A stretch of 64,000 nucleotides of DNA from DAIDKA01 sp049792815 (GTDB lineage Bacteria > Pseudomonadota > Gammaproteobacteria > Steroidobacterales > Steroidobacteraceae): contig JBARBG010000160.1 in NCBI GenBank assembly GCA_049792815.1, positions 55,211-119,210 on the forward strand, written 5' to 3'. Below, piece after piece: positions 16,447-25,603 of the stretch. The first letter of the stretch is position 1, and the number at the start of each line of letters is the position of its first letter. The position numbers and the translations under genes are program-made. Under the pieces are notes generated by a model. That model was not told the origin of the DNA. It made no database searches and saw only the letters and a list, made by a program, of their open reading frames with translations.

Positions 16447-19400
16447 ATGAAGCTCACAGACCTGTTCATCCGCCGGCCGGTGCTCGCGGTCGTCATCAGC
16501 CTGTTCATATTTGTGCTGGGCGTGCGTGCCATTTTCGGTCTGTCGATCACCCAGTATCCGCAGACCGAAAGCGCCAATATCGTGATCAACACCACCTATT
16601 ACGGCGCTGATGCCGCAACGGTCGCCGGCTTCATCACCCAACCGCTGGAGGCTGCGATCGCCCAGGCCCAGGGCATCGAGTACCTGTCCTCATCCAGTTC
16701 CACCGGCTCTTCGAGCATCACCGCCACCCTGCGTCTGAACTACGACTCGAACCGGGCGCTGACGGAGATCAGCGCCAAGGTGAACTCGGTGCGCAACCAG
16801 CTGCCGCCGCAGGCCCAGCAGCCGGTGGTCTACATTGATGTCGGTGACACCACGGCGGCCATGTACATCGGTTTCTTCACCGACACGCTGCCGCCCAATG
16901 GCGTGACCGACTACCTGATCCGGGTGGTGCAGCCGAAACTGGATTCCATTCCCGGCGTGCAGTCGGCGAATGTGCAGGGAGCGCGCGTGTACGCGCTGCG
17001 CGCGTGGCTGGATCCGGAGCGCATGGCGGCGCGCAACGTGGCCGCCAGTGATGTCTACGCCGCCCTCGCGGCCAACAATTACCTGACCGCGGTGGGCAGC
17101 ACCAAGGGCCAGATGGTTTCCGTGGACCTCACGGCGGATACGGACCTGCATTCGCTGGACGGGTTCCGGCAACTCATCGTGCGCCAGCAGAACAATACGG
17201 TGGTGCGCCTCGAGGATGTCGCGACCGTGGAGCTGGGGGCCGAGGACTACGACTCCGGTGTCAGCTGGAATGGCAGTCATTCGGTGTTCCTGGCGGTCCA
17301 GAACGCGCCCAAGGCCAATGCGCTGCAGGTGGCGCAGGCGGTGCGCGATGCGCTGCCCGCCATCCAGGAGCAGCTGCCCAGCGGCATGCGGGCCGAGGTC
17401 GTGTACGACACCACCGTGTTCGTGCGCAGCGCCATCCGTGAGGTCATCAAGACCTTGGGTGAGGCGCTGCTGATCGTGACCGTGGTGATCTTCCTGTTCC
17501 TGGGCAGCGTGCGCTCGACGGCGATACCCATGGTGGCCATGCCGCTGTCGCTGGTCGGCACCTTCTTCATGATGCTGGCGCTGGGCTACTCGATCAATCT
17601 GCTGACGCTCCTGGCGCTGGTGCTGGCCATCGGGCTCGTGGTCGATGACGCCATCATTGTGGTGGAGAACTTCGACCGGCACCTGAAGGCCGGGGAGTCA
17701 CCGCTGGACTCGGCGCTGTTGGCCGCACGCGAGCTGGGTGGTCCGATTCTGGCGATGACCGTGGTGCTGGTGGCCGCCTACCTGCCGATCGGTTTCCAGG
17801 GCGGCCTGACCGGAGCGCTGTTCACCCAGTTCGCCTTCACGCTGGCGGCGGCCGTGACCGTCTCGGCGATCATCGCGCTCACCCTCTCGCCCATGCTGTG
17901 CTCCAAGCTGTTCCGCGCCCACCAGGAGGAGGGCAGGTTCGTCAAACAACTGGACCGCAACTTCGACCGGGTCCGGCGCTTCTACCAGCGCGTTCTGTCC
18001 GAGTGGTTGATGACCTGGCAGGTGCTGGTGGGACTGGGCGCCGCCATCCTGTGCCTCACGGTGTACCTGTTTGCCACGGCGGATTCGGAACTGGCCCCCA
18101 ACGAGGACCAGGGCGTGGTCGTGGCGCAGATCCAGGGCGCACCCAACGCGACGTATCAGCAGATGGAGATGTACAGCAAGCAGATGTTCGATGCCGCCGC
18201 CTCGCTACCCGAATACTACGGCGTGTTCCAGCGCATGAGCGGCAACAGTGGCTTCGGGGGCGTGCTGTTTACGCCCTGGAGCGACCGCAAGCGCAGTTCC
18301 CAACAGCTGCAGCAGGTGCTGCAGGAGCGCTGGAGCCGCATCGCCGGGGCGCAGATCGCCGCCTTCCAGCTGCCGGCGCTGCCCGGCTCATCGGGCCTGC
18401 CGGTGCAGTTCGTCGTCACGACCACCGAACCGCTGCAGAATCTGTACGAGGTGACGCAAAAACTGGTGGCGCGGGCCAAGGCCAGCGGCATGTTCTTCTT
18501 CATCGATTCGGACATGAAGATCGACAAACCCCAGGCAACCCTGGCGTTGGATCGGGAGATGGTGGGAAGCATGGGCCTGACCCAGCAGGACGTGGGTGCG
18601 AGCCTCGGCGCGGCGCTGGGTGGCGGCTACGTCAATTACTTCTCCATAGCCGGCCGCTCCTACAAGGTGATTCCGCAGGTTCTGCAGAAGGATCGCCTCA
18701 ACCCCTCGCAGGTGCTGGACTACTACGTGCACGGTGGCGATGGCTCGCTGATCCAGGCGGGCACCGTGGCCCGTATCACCACTAGCACCGTGCCCGAGTC
18801 CATCAATCACTTCCAGCAGCTCAATGCCGCGACCATTTCCGGGGCCCCCGGAGTCTCGCAGGCCACGGCGCTGAAATTCCTGCGCGATACGCTGCAGGAA
18901 ATCGCGCCGTCGGGTTACACCTCTGACTATGCCGGTCAATCGCGGCAGTTCATGCTCGGATCCGGCAGCTTCATGGTGACGCTGCTGTTCGCACTGATCA
19001 TTGTCTATCTGGCGCTGGCCGCGCAGTTCGAGAGTTTCCGCGACCCCACCGTGATATTGGTTTCCGTGCCCATGGCGCTGTTCGGCGCCATGCTGTTCAT
19101 CAACACCGGCATCTCCACCTTGAATATCTATACCCAGGTGGGACTGGTGACACTGCTCGGGCTGATCAGCAAGCACGGCATTCTCATCGTGCAGTTTGCC
19201 AATGAGCTGCAAAAGGCCGGGCGCACCAAGATGCAGGCCATCGTGGAGGCCGCCTCGGTGCGACTGCGGCCCATCGTCATGACCACTGCGGCCATGGTGC
19301 TGGGTGTGGTGCCGCTGGTGATCGCCTCCGGCGCCGGAGCCGCGGGACGCCGCTCCATGGGCATCGTGCTGTTCTCCGGGTTGTCCATCGGCACCCTGTT

Positions 19401-19485
19401 CACGCTGTTCGTGGTGCCCGCGATGTACATCCTGCTGGGCGCCCAGCATGCGCGCAACGCACCGGCGGAAAAGCAGGATATATAG
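16447..19485 (+). CDS. RND multidrug efflux permease (MexW/MexI-like)
   Basis: A 1012-residue proton-driven HAE1-family pump with 12 predicted membrane helices and two large periplasmic loops. It starts MKLTDLFIRRPVLAVVISL, as in MexW/MexI. TM4 carries the proton-relay pair in AIGLVVDDAIIVVENFDRH. The GPRP-like C-terminal motif MTTAAMVLGVVPLVIASGAG is present. The substrate cannot be predicted. An AT-rich stretch follows its stop. Confidence 0.94.
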   Translation: MKLTDLFIRRPVLAVVISLFIFVLGVRAIFGLSITQYPQTESANIVINTTYYGADAATVAGFITQPLEAAIAQAQGIEYLSSSSSTGSSSITATLRLNYDSNRALTEISAKVNSVRNQLPPQAQQPVVYIDVGDTTAAMYIGFFTDTLPPNGVTDYLIRVVQPKLDSIPGVQSANVQGARVYALRAWLDPERMAARNVAASDVYAALAANNYLTAVGSTKGQMVSVDLTADTDLHSLDGFRQLIVRQQNNTVVRLEDVATVELGAEDYDSGVSWNGSHSVFLAVQNAPKANALQVAQAVRDALPAIQEQLPSGMRAEVVYDTTVFVRSAIREVIKTLGEALLIVTVVIFLFLGSVRSTAIPMVAMPLSLVGTFFMMLALGYSINLLTLLALVLAIGLVVDDAIIVVENFDRHLKAGESPLDSALLAARELGGPILAMTVVLVAAYLPIGFQGGLTGALFTQFAFTLAAAVTVSAIIALTLSPMLCSKLFRAHQEEGRFVKQLDRNFDRVRRFYQRVLSEWLMTWQVLVGLGAAILCLTVYLFATADSELAPNEDQGVVVAQIQGAPNATYQQMEMYSKQMFDAAASLPEYYGVFQRMSGNSGFGGVLFTPWSDRKRSSQQLQQVLQERWSRIAGAQIAAFQLPALPGSSGLPVQFVVTTTEPLQNLYEVTQKLVARAKASGMFFFIDSDMKIDKPQATLALDREMVGSMGLTQQDVGASLGAALGGGYVNYFSIAGRSYKVIPQVLQKDRLNPSQVLDYYVHGGDGSLIQAGTVARITTSTVPESINHFQQLNAATISGAPGVSQATALKFLRDTLQEIAPSGYTSDYAGQSRQFMLGSGSFMVTLLFALIIVYLALAAQFESFRDPTVILVSVPMALFGAMLFINTGISTLNIYTQVGLVTLLGLISKHGILIVQFANELQKAGRTKMQAIVEAASVRLRPIVMTTAAMVLGVVPLVIASGAGAAGRRSMGIVLFSGLSIGTLFTLFVVPAMYILLGAQHARNAPAEKQDI

Positions 19486-19606
19486 TCCATGTAATCATAC
19501 TGATATACGATATTTCTAATATTTCCGTAAGGATATAGGCATGGTTCAGACCCGGGCCCTTGAGATGTGTCATCCGCCGCCCCACATGGGCGTTGAGGAG
19601 ATTCAT

Positions 19607-20422
19607 ATGACTAAGCTTGTGCGTGTTTGCCTGCTCGCCGTCCTCACGCTGGGCATGGCCAGTGTGGCCGCCGCGGCCGCCGCGGCCACCGATGCCACGC
19701 CGGATCAGATCTACCAGGCGGCGCAATCAGGCCATCTGGTGGAGGCGCAGCAGATGGTCGACCAGGTGCTGCGGGATCACCCGCAGAACGCCAAGGCGCA
19801 TTTCTTTGCGGCCGAACTGGATGCACGCATGGGCGACTTCAATGCCGCGCGTGAGCAGCTGGCGAGCGCCCGCCAGCTTGACCCTTCGCAGTCATTTACG
19901 AATCGGCAGTCGCTGAATGCCCTGCAGCGCCAGCTGACCGGCATGCGCACGGTGGTGCCGCTTTTTGCACCGGCGGTGCAGCGTTCCGCCGTGCCCTGGG
20001 GCCTGATCATGGTGCTGGCGATAGGCGCCTTCGTGGTGTTCAACATCTTCCGCCGCCGCGCGCAGCCCTATGCTCAGGGCTATGGTCCGGGACTGCTGCC
20101 TCCCGGGAACCCGGGCATGCAAAGCGGCTATGGCTACGGCCCCGGGTATGCGCCGGGCGGCACCGGGCTGATGGGCAACCTCGCCAGTGGCCTCGCGATC
20201 GGCGCCGGGGTTGTCGCCGGCGAGGAACTGGTCCGCCATGTCATCGACGGCAACAGCAGTAGCGTGCCGCCAACGGCGGACCTGCGCGACCCGGCGCAAA
20301 ACCAGGACATGGGTGGCGCGGACTTCGGCACCCAGGATGGCGGTTCCTGGGGCAACGACAGCAGCGGCGGCGACGCAGGTGGCTGGGGTGGGGACAGCGG
20401 CGGCGGCGGCGACTGGAGCTGA
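19607..20422 (+). CDS. exported TPR-containing protein with Gly/Ser-rich tail
   Basis: A 271-residue protein of unknown function. I start at ATG 19607, which has GAGGAG 8 bases upstream and directly gives a signal peptide; an ATG at 19541 would add 22 unlikely residues. After the signal comes one or two TPR units (DQIYQAAQSGHLVEAQQMVDQVL, AKAHFFAAELDARMGDFNAAREQL). A membrane helix follows (VPWGLIMVLAIGAFVVFNIF), then a Gly/Tyr/Pro-rich linker and a C-terminus rich in GGDAGGWGGDSG. The tail resembles those of TPM-domain membrane proteins but the TPM domain is absent. It is transcribed alone. Confidence 0.7.
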   Translation: MTKLVRVCLLAVLTLGMASVAAAAAAATDATPDQIYQAAQSGHLVEAQQMVDQVLRDHPQNAKAHFFAAELDARMGDFNAAREQLASARQLDPSQSFTNRQSLNALQRQLTGMRTVVPLFAPAVQRSAVPWGLIMVLAIGAFVVFNIFRRRAQPYAQGYGPGLLPPGNPGMQSGYGYGPGYAPGGTGLMGNLASGLAIGAGVVAGEELVRHVIDGNSSSVPPTADLRDPAQNQDMGGADFGTQDGGSWGNDSSGGDAGGWGGDSGGGGDWS

Positions 20423-20459
20423 GCCGGTAATTCTCAGCGAAGCCGATTAGACTATCGGC

Positions 20460-21311
20460 ATGTCATTCCTTCAAGTCGTCGTCCTGGCCATTGTGCAGGG
20501 CCTGGTCGAGATTTTGCCGGTGTCCAGCTCCGCGCATGTCGTGGTGGCCGAGAAGCTGATGGGGCTGGATCCTGCGGCGCCCGCCATGACGCTGCTGCTG
20601 GTGATGCTGCATACCGGCACCATGTTCGCGGTCATCGTGTATTTCTGGCGCCGCTGGCGCGCGACCTACTTCGCGAGCATGGCGCAGTTCAAACGCACCG
20701 CCGTACAGGTGATCATCGCCACGGCGCTGACGGGCATCATCGGCGAAGCCCTGCAGTGGGTGATCGAAAAGACGGCCTTCCCGGGAGCACCGGGCGCGCA
20801 GATCGAGGATCTGTTCAGCCATCTGGAGTGGATCGCGCCGGCACTGGCGCTCGCCGGCATTCTGATTCTCGTGGCGGGATTGCGTGAACGGCAGCGCGCC
20901 GATGCCGCCATGACAACCCGGCAGGCGGTCATCATCGGTGCGGTACAGGGCCTGTGCCTGCCGTTCCGCGGCTTCTCCCGCTCCGGTGCCACCATCTCCG
21001 CCGGCATGTTGAGTGGCGTGGCCAAGGCCAGCGCCGAGAGCTTCAGTTTCGCGTTGGCGGTGGTGCTCACTCCGGCGGTGGTGGGGCGCGAGGCGCTGCG
21101 GGTGCTGCACGCCGAGCATCAAGGCGGTACCGCGGCACTGGCCAGTGCCGCGGTACCCAGTCTCATTGGCGCCGTGCTGGCCTTCGTGGCGGGCCTGGTG
21201 GCCTTGCGGTGGCTCAGTGGCTGGCTGGAGAACGGGCGCTGGTATCTGTTCGGCATCTACTGCCTGGTTGCCGCGGCGGCCGTCGGCGGTATGTACCTCG
21301 CCGGCTACTGA
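20460..21311 (+). CDS. uppP: undecaprenyl-diphosphatase UppP/BacA
   Basis: A 283-residue polytopic membrane enzyme that dephosphorylates undecaprenyl diphosphate, recycling the lipid carrier for peptidoglycan and giving bacitracin tolerance. Signature 1 is GLVEILPVSSSAHVVVAEKLMG, close to the E. coli (E/Q)xxxE-PVSS motif. Signature 2 is GLCLPFRGFSRSGATISAGM, containing the PGxSRSG-like motif with the catalytic Arg; the Pro-Gly is replaced by Arg-Gly here. Length and the eight-helix pattern fit. The next gene starts 8 bases after its stop. Confidence 0.92.
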   Translation: MSFLQVVVLAIVQGLVEILPVSSSAHVVVAEKLMGLDPAAPAMTLLLVMLHTGTMFAVIVYFWRRWRATYFASMAQFKRTAVQVIIATALTGIIGEALQWVIEKTAFPGAPGAQIEDLFSHLEWIAPALALAGILILVAGLRERQRADAAMTTRQAVIIGAVQGLCLPFRGFSRSGATISAGMLSGVAKASAESFSFALAVVLTPAVVGREALRVLHAEHQGGTAALASAAVPSLIGAVLAFVAGLVALRWLSGWLENGRWYLFGIYCLVAAAAVGGMYLAGY

Positions 21312-21319
21312 CCGAAGCG

Positions 21320-21937
21320 ATGGCCACCCGGGCATATTTTCCGACCCTGGTGTATGCGGCGGCGCTGCAGAAGCGTGGCACCCGGTCCTTCAATGAGCGC
21401 CTGCTGCGCGAGTGCCGCCAGCTGCGTGTGGATGATGTCGCCGGTCGGCGCTGGTCGCGCCTGAACTATCCGGGCGGCTACACCTCCTATGGGTCGCAGC
21501 ATCGCCTGTATGAAATCTCCCCGACCTTCGAGGCCTTGCGCAAGCTGCTGCAGCCGCACGTGGCGGCATTCGCGCGCAGCGTCGACTGGGATCTGCGCGC
21601 GCGCCGGCTGACCATGACCGACTGCTGGGTCAACATCATGCCGCAGCGGGTCGTGCACAGCCTGCATCTGCATCCGCTGTCGACGCTGAGCGGCACCTAC
21701 TATGTGCAGGTGCCTGCAGGTGCTCCGGGGATCAAGTTCGAGGATCCGCGCCTGGAACGTTTCATGGCGGCGCCGCCGCGACAGCATGCCTGTCGCGAGC
21801 AGAACCGACAGTGGGTGACACTGCCGGCAACAGCGGGCCAGGTGGTGTTGTTTGAAAGCTGGCTGCGTCACGAAGTCACTGCAAACACGCGGCGCCAGGA
21901 GCGCGTGAGCATCAGTTTCAATTTCAACTGGTTTTGA
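21320..21937 (+). CDS. TIGR02466-family putative 2OG-Fe(II) oxygenase
   Basis: A 205-residue protein with the compact double-stranded beta-helix pattern of TIGR02466 proteins. The metal-binding region is HSLHLHPLSTLSGTYYVQVP, and the distal part is LFESWLRHEV followed by RQERVSISFNFNW, where the second metal His and the 2-oxoglutarate Arg would lie. The reaction is unknown; members are often assumed to be hydroxylases. The ATG at 21320 follows the UppP stop by 8 bases and suggests co-transcription. Sequence further upstream in this frame lies inside uppP and is not coding. Confidence 0.78.
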   Translation: MATRAYFPTLVYAAALQKRGTRSFNERLLRECRQLRVDDVAGRRWSRLNYPGGYTSYGSQHRLYEISPTFEALRKLLQPHVAAFARSVDWDLRARRLTMTDCWVNIMPQRVVHSLHLHPLSTLSGTYYVQVPAGAPGIKFEDPRLERFMAAPPRQHACREQNRQWVTLPATAGQVVLFESWLRHEVTANTRRQERVSISFNFNWF

Positions 21938-22037
21938 GATACGCGTCCGATCAACCATAATCCGTCTGACGCGCCGGCCATTGTCAAATCAACACCTGTA
22001 GGACTGAGCCCGATCCCGGGCGCAGTCGTACCGGGTT

Positions 22038-22511
22038 ATGATTCCCGCAAGGGGTACGGCGTTGACCACAGTCTTCACAAGGCGGGTCTGCAGGGCGCTC
22101 ATTCAGGCGAGTGCCGGGATGATTGTCGCTGGCATTGCTCATGCCGGTCCGGAGGTCACTTTCTATTTCACGGTGCCACTGGGTGGCGCACCAGCGGGCC
22201 ATGTTCTGGGCCTGCGCCTGGATCGGGCGGTCGCGGCACCGTCCGTGCGCATCATCACGCCTGACTCGCCGCTGAACCGCCGCGCGCTGCTGGACTTGCA
22301 GATTGGAGCGGACCGGGCGTTGCGTCTGGACCTGGATCGCCGGCTCACCTGGGATATCAATCGGCAGCAATGGCGCGACTCAACGCGACCGGCAACCTTC
22401 GCGCTGCGTCTGCCGACGCCGCTCAATCCACTGCAGAACCAGACCCGGAAACCACTGGTGAAATCGCTCGCGGTCGAACCCGCAGGGATCCTGCCGGGGC
22501 GTCCACGCTGA
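22038..22511 (+). CDS. exported hypothetical protein
   Basis: A 157-residue protein I do not recognise by family name. A signal peptide is likely (RRVCRALIQASAGMIVAGIAHA-GPEV). The mature part starts EVTFYFTVPLGGAPAGH, then HVLGLRLDRAVAAPSVRI, and keeps an RLTWDINRQQWRDS segment. The pattern of short beta strands with hydrophobic alternation suggests a small beta-rich outer-membrane or periplasmic protein. A later start at Met28 would lose the signal. It is not closely linked to its neighbours: 100 bases to the previous gene and 261 to the next. Confidence 0.55.
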   Translation: MIPARGTALTTVFTRRVCRALIQASAGMIVAGIAHAGPEVTFYFTVPLGGAPAGHVLGLRLDRAVAAPSVRIITPDSPLNRRALLDLQIGADRALRLDLDRRLTWDINRQQWRDSTRPATFALRLPTPLNPLQNQTRKPLVKSLAVEPAGILPGRPR

Positions 22512-22772
22512 CATCGAACTCGTACGGGCCGAAGGTGGTCTGGCCCTGCACATCGCCAGGAACCGCAATCTCACGGGAGCCTGCAAACCTCGGATTCATC
22601 CAACAATGCTGCGATGCACCAGGACTTGGGTCACTCTTTTGCCAAGGTCCGCTTCGATCCTTATGCCCTATCGCGCGAACCGCGCTCTGGGTCGCTTCAG
22701 ATTGAGGCGGATTGAACGATAAAGAGGCTTGGGAAAGCAGCGTTCGCCGCTGCACACGGACATAGTGCCACG

Positions 22773-24926
22773 ATGCCAATGAATCAGACTGGTACGTCGA
22801 ACGAATACATCGTGCGCGAGGGCGCGCTGCTCGTGTCCGTTACCGATGTCAACGGCAAGATCGTCGCCGTCAGCCCCGAGTTCATCCAGGTCACGGGCTT
22901 CAGCAACGACGAACTCATTGGCAAGGACCACGGCGCCCTGCGGCACCCTGATACGCCCGAGGCACTCTACGAGGATCTGTGGAAGACCCTGCGTGCGGGT
23001 CGACCCTGGACCGGACTGATGAAGAACCGCCGCAAGAACGGCGATTTTTACTGGGATATCGCCAGCGTCACGCCGCTGCTTGAAGGCGGAGTGCACACCG
23101 GCTTCATGACCATGCGGACCAAGCCCTCCGCACAGCAGATCCGTGAGGCCGCGGAGCTGTTCCAGAAGCTGCGCGACGGCTCGGACAAGACCCTGCGCCT
23201 CATGGAGGGCCGACAGGTTCGCACCAACTGGCGGCAGTCGCTGAACCCACTGCGCAACCTTTCTGATCATGCCCAGCGCTGGCTCGATACCCTGTTCGGT
23301 GTGGTGGTGCTGACCGTGGCCGCGGCACTGCTGATGTATCCGCAGCTACCCGGCGGGCCTGAGCTGCGCATGGCGGTGGCGGTGCTGCTGCTGCTGCGCT
23401 GCGGGCTGTGGGTGTCGCGGGTCCTGCTGGCCGCCCGGCGCCGCAAGGAGCTGACCGCGGACACGGTGTCCTTCATCCACGACCTCGCCGCGGGACATTT
23501 CCACACCACCTTCAAAGCGGCGAGCAATTACAAGGCCGGCGAAGTCCAGCGTGCCTTGCTGACTCTGCGCATCAAGATGGGTTACCAGATCGCCGAGGAA
23601 CGGCGTAAGGCTTCACTGCAGCGCCAGGCGCTGGACAGCGCCAGCGCCAGCATCATGCTGGCCGATGAAAACCAGCGCATTGTGTACACCAATGCCTCGG
23701 CCAGCCGGATGTTCGCGGAGGCGGAGGCGGATTTTCGCAAGGATCTGCCCGGCTTCCAGGCCGACAAGGTCATCGGCTCCGATATCGATGTGTTCCATCA
23801 GACTGCCGCGAACCAGCGGCAGACCCTGATTGACCTGAAGACTGCACTGACCACGGATATCCGTCTCGGGGGCAGGGCGCTGCGGGTGGTGACCACTCCG
23901 GTGCTCGATGCCGATGGACGACGGATGGGAACCACGGTGGAGTGGATTGACCGCACTCCCGAGGTGCGCGCCGAAGAGGAGGTCAACACCATCGTCACGG
24001 CCGCCCATGCAGGCGATCTGGATCGCCGTGTCGATGTCGAGGGCAAGACCGGATTCCTGCTGGTGCTCGCCCACGGCGTCAACAAGATGGTCGACAACAT
24101 GGTCAAGGTGGTGCGCGAGGTCCAGGACGCAGCCGGGGAAATCGGCCGCGCCGCCAGTGAGATCTCGGACGGCAACCTGGGTCTGTCCGAGCGTACCCAG
24201 GAGCAATCCTCGGCGCTCGAAGCCACCGCCGCTTCCATGGAAGAGATGACCAGCACCGTCAAGCAGAATGCCGACAACGCGAGCCAGGCCAATCAGCTCG
24301 CCGTCGCCGCCCGCAACCAGGCGGAGAAGGGCGGTGTCATTGTCGGTAAAGCTGTCGATGCCATGTCCGAAATGAACGTGGCCGCCCAGCGCATCGCCGA
24401 CATCATCGGCACCATCGACGAAATCGCCTTCCAGACCAATCTTCTGGCGCTGAACGCAGCGGTCGAGGCGGCGCGTGCCGGCGAGCAGGGCCGCGGTTTC
24501 GCCGTGGTCGCCGCCGAAGTGCGCAACCTCGCGAGCCGCTCGGCCGTTGCGGCCAAGGAGATCAAGGGCCTCATTCATGACAGCGTGCGCAAGGTCGGCG
24601 ACTGTTCGACGCTGGTCACCCAGTCCGGTTCGACCCTCAACGACATCCTGGTCTCGGTGAAGAAAGTGGCCGACATTGTCGGGGAGATCGCGGCGGCCTC
24701 GCGTGAGCAGTCGTCGGGCATCGATCAGGTCAATGAAGCCGTCATGCAGATGGATGGCATGACCCAACAGAATGCGGCGCTGATCGAGGAAGCCTCGGCC
24801 GCCTCGGGCGCCATGGCCGATCAGGCCAACCGGCTGGTGGAAACCATGTCGACCTATCGCATCGCCAATCCTGCGGGCGGCGCCGATCCGACGCCGCGTC
24901 ATTCGAAAATACGCTTCGTGGCCTGA
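22773..24926 (+). CDS. PAS-containing methyl-accepting chemotaxis protein (Aer-like)
   Basis: A 717-residue chemoreceptor. An N-terminal Aer-type PAS domain (residues 10-125; NGKIVAVSPEFIQVTGFSND, RRKNGDFYWDIASV) lies before a membrane hairpin of two helices (about 170-220), so the sensor is cytoplasmic. A second PAS (about 285-395; SASIMLADENQRIVYTNASA) is followed by a HAMP-like segment (AAHAGDLDRRVDVEG) and the signalling domain, with hairpin tip EIAFQTNLLALNAAVEAARA near residue 550. No C-terminal pentapeptide for CheR/CheB tethering is present. PAS domains of this type sense redox or oxygen, commonly with FAD or heme. No che or fli genes are in the window. Confidence 0.92.
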   Translation: MPMNQTGTSNEYIVREGALLVSVTDVNGKIVAVSPEFIQVTGFSNDELIGKDHGALRHPDTPEALYEDLWKTLRAGRPWTGLMKNRRKNGDFYWDIASVTPLLEGGVHTGFMTMRTKPSAQQIREAAELFQKLRDGSDKTLRLMEGRQVRTNWRQSLNPLRNLSDHAQRWLDTLFGVVVLTVAAALLMYPQLPGGPELRMAVAVLLLLRCGLWVSRVLLAARRRKELTADTVSFIHDLAAGHFHTTFKAASNYKAGEVQRALLTLRIKMGYQIAEERRKASLQRQALDSASASIMLADENQRIVYTNASASRMFAEAEADFRKDLPGFQADKVIGSDIDVFHQTAANQRQTLIDLKTALTTDIRLGGRALRVVTTPVLDADGRRMGTTVEWIDRTPEVRAEEEVNTIVTAAHAGDLDRRVDVEGKTGFLLVLAHGVNKMVDNMVKVVREVQDAAGEIGRAASEISDGNLGLSERTQEQSSALEATAASMEEMTSTVKQNADNASQANQLAVAARNQAEKGGVIVGKAVDAMSEMNVAAQRIADIIGTIDEIAFQTNLLALNAAVEAARAGEQGRGFAVVAAEVRNLASRSAVAAKEIKGLIHDSVRKVGDCSTLVTQSGSTLNDILVSVKKVADIVGEIAAASREQSSGIDQVNEAVMQMDGMTQQNAALIEEASAASGAMADQANRLVETMSTYRIANPAGGADPTPRHSKIRFVA

Positions 24927-24934
24927 AGCGCTCG

Positions 24935-25564
24935 CTATTTCTTCCAGGCTTTGCCGGTCACGGGATTGGTGTAGTGATACGGCGGTACGAACACATGAGG
25001 AAAGGCCTGGTATTTGACCGTTAGCGCCTGATCGGGCTCAACGCCGGGCAGGGGCCCCGCCAGGGGCACGCCACCATGACTCCACCCCTTGTCGAATTCC
25101 ACGTAGTAAGTGGTGTAGAAGTGCAGGTGGTCGATCTTCCAGATCCCGTCTTCGCGTACATACTCGTTCTCGTAGGTACCCTCGCCCCAGCGTGACTCGC
25201 GACCCAGCCAGCCGATCTGGATGAAATTACGCCAGCGGCCACGGGCCGAGCCACCATCTGCGGCAATCGATATGACCGGCTGCAGCTGCATGTGGTTGAA
25301 CACACATCCGAACTCCAGTTTCGGCAGGGCGTGCAGATACTGGCGCACCCGCTCCTGACCCACGAACAGTCCGCGACCGGCGATCTCAAGCCGCGCATTG
25401 CGGGAAAACAGATCCGCCGCCTCATCGTAAAGGGTCTTGTCGACGTAGTAGCCGTAGGTGGCCTGCAGATTGCAGATGGCCACATAGTCCTGCGCGGCCC
25501 GCGCCCTGGTCTCCAGGGCCTCGACCCTGCGCAGCAGCTCCTGAACCTGGTCTTCGGTGCTCAT
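24935..25564 (-). CDS. SnoaL/NTF2-fold protein, possible small-molecule enzyme
   Basis: A 209-residue cytoplasmic protein of the SnoaL_4/NTF2-like family. It begins with a short coiled coil (EDQVQELLRRVEALETRARA), followed by the helix AICNLQATYGYYVDKTLYDEAADLF, then strands with RLEIAGRGLFVGQERVRQYL and WKIDHLHFYTTYYVEF. The cone-shaped fold makes it a candidate dehydratase, isomerase or cyclase, as in steroid and aromatic degradation. It is divergent from the MFS importer, sharing a 39-base gap, which suggests joint regulation. Confidence 0.72.
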   Translation of the reverse strand: MSTEDQVQELLRRVEALETRARAAQDYVAICNLQATYGYYVDKTLYDEAADLFSRNARLEIAGRGLFVGQERVRQYLHALPKLEFGCVFNHMQLQPVISIAADGGSARGRWRNFIQIGWLGRESRWGEGTYENEYVREDGIWKIDHLHFYTTYYVEFDKGWSHGGVPLAGPLPGVEPDQALTVKYQAFPHVFVPPYHYTNPVTGKAWKK

Positions 25565-25603
25565 GGGATTACCTCGGTAGCGCCGCGAAAGGTACCATGC
25601 CGC

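Noticed and set aside
22700..22760. Possible FliA (sigma-28) promoter before the chemoreceptor
   Set aside because: A TAAAG-like element is present at about 22719, but the -10 half does not match the GCCGATAA consensus.
22512..22772. Short open frames in the gap before the chemoreceptor
   Set aside because: Frames of 30-60 codons are present on both strands, but none has a ribosome binding site or known motif. Only a small 6-bp hairpin (22737-22753) stands out.
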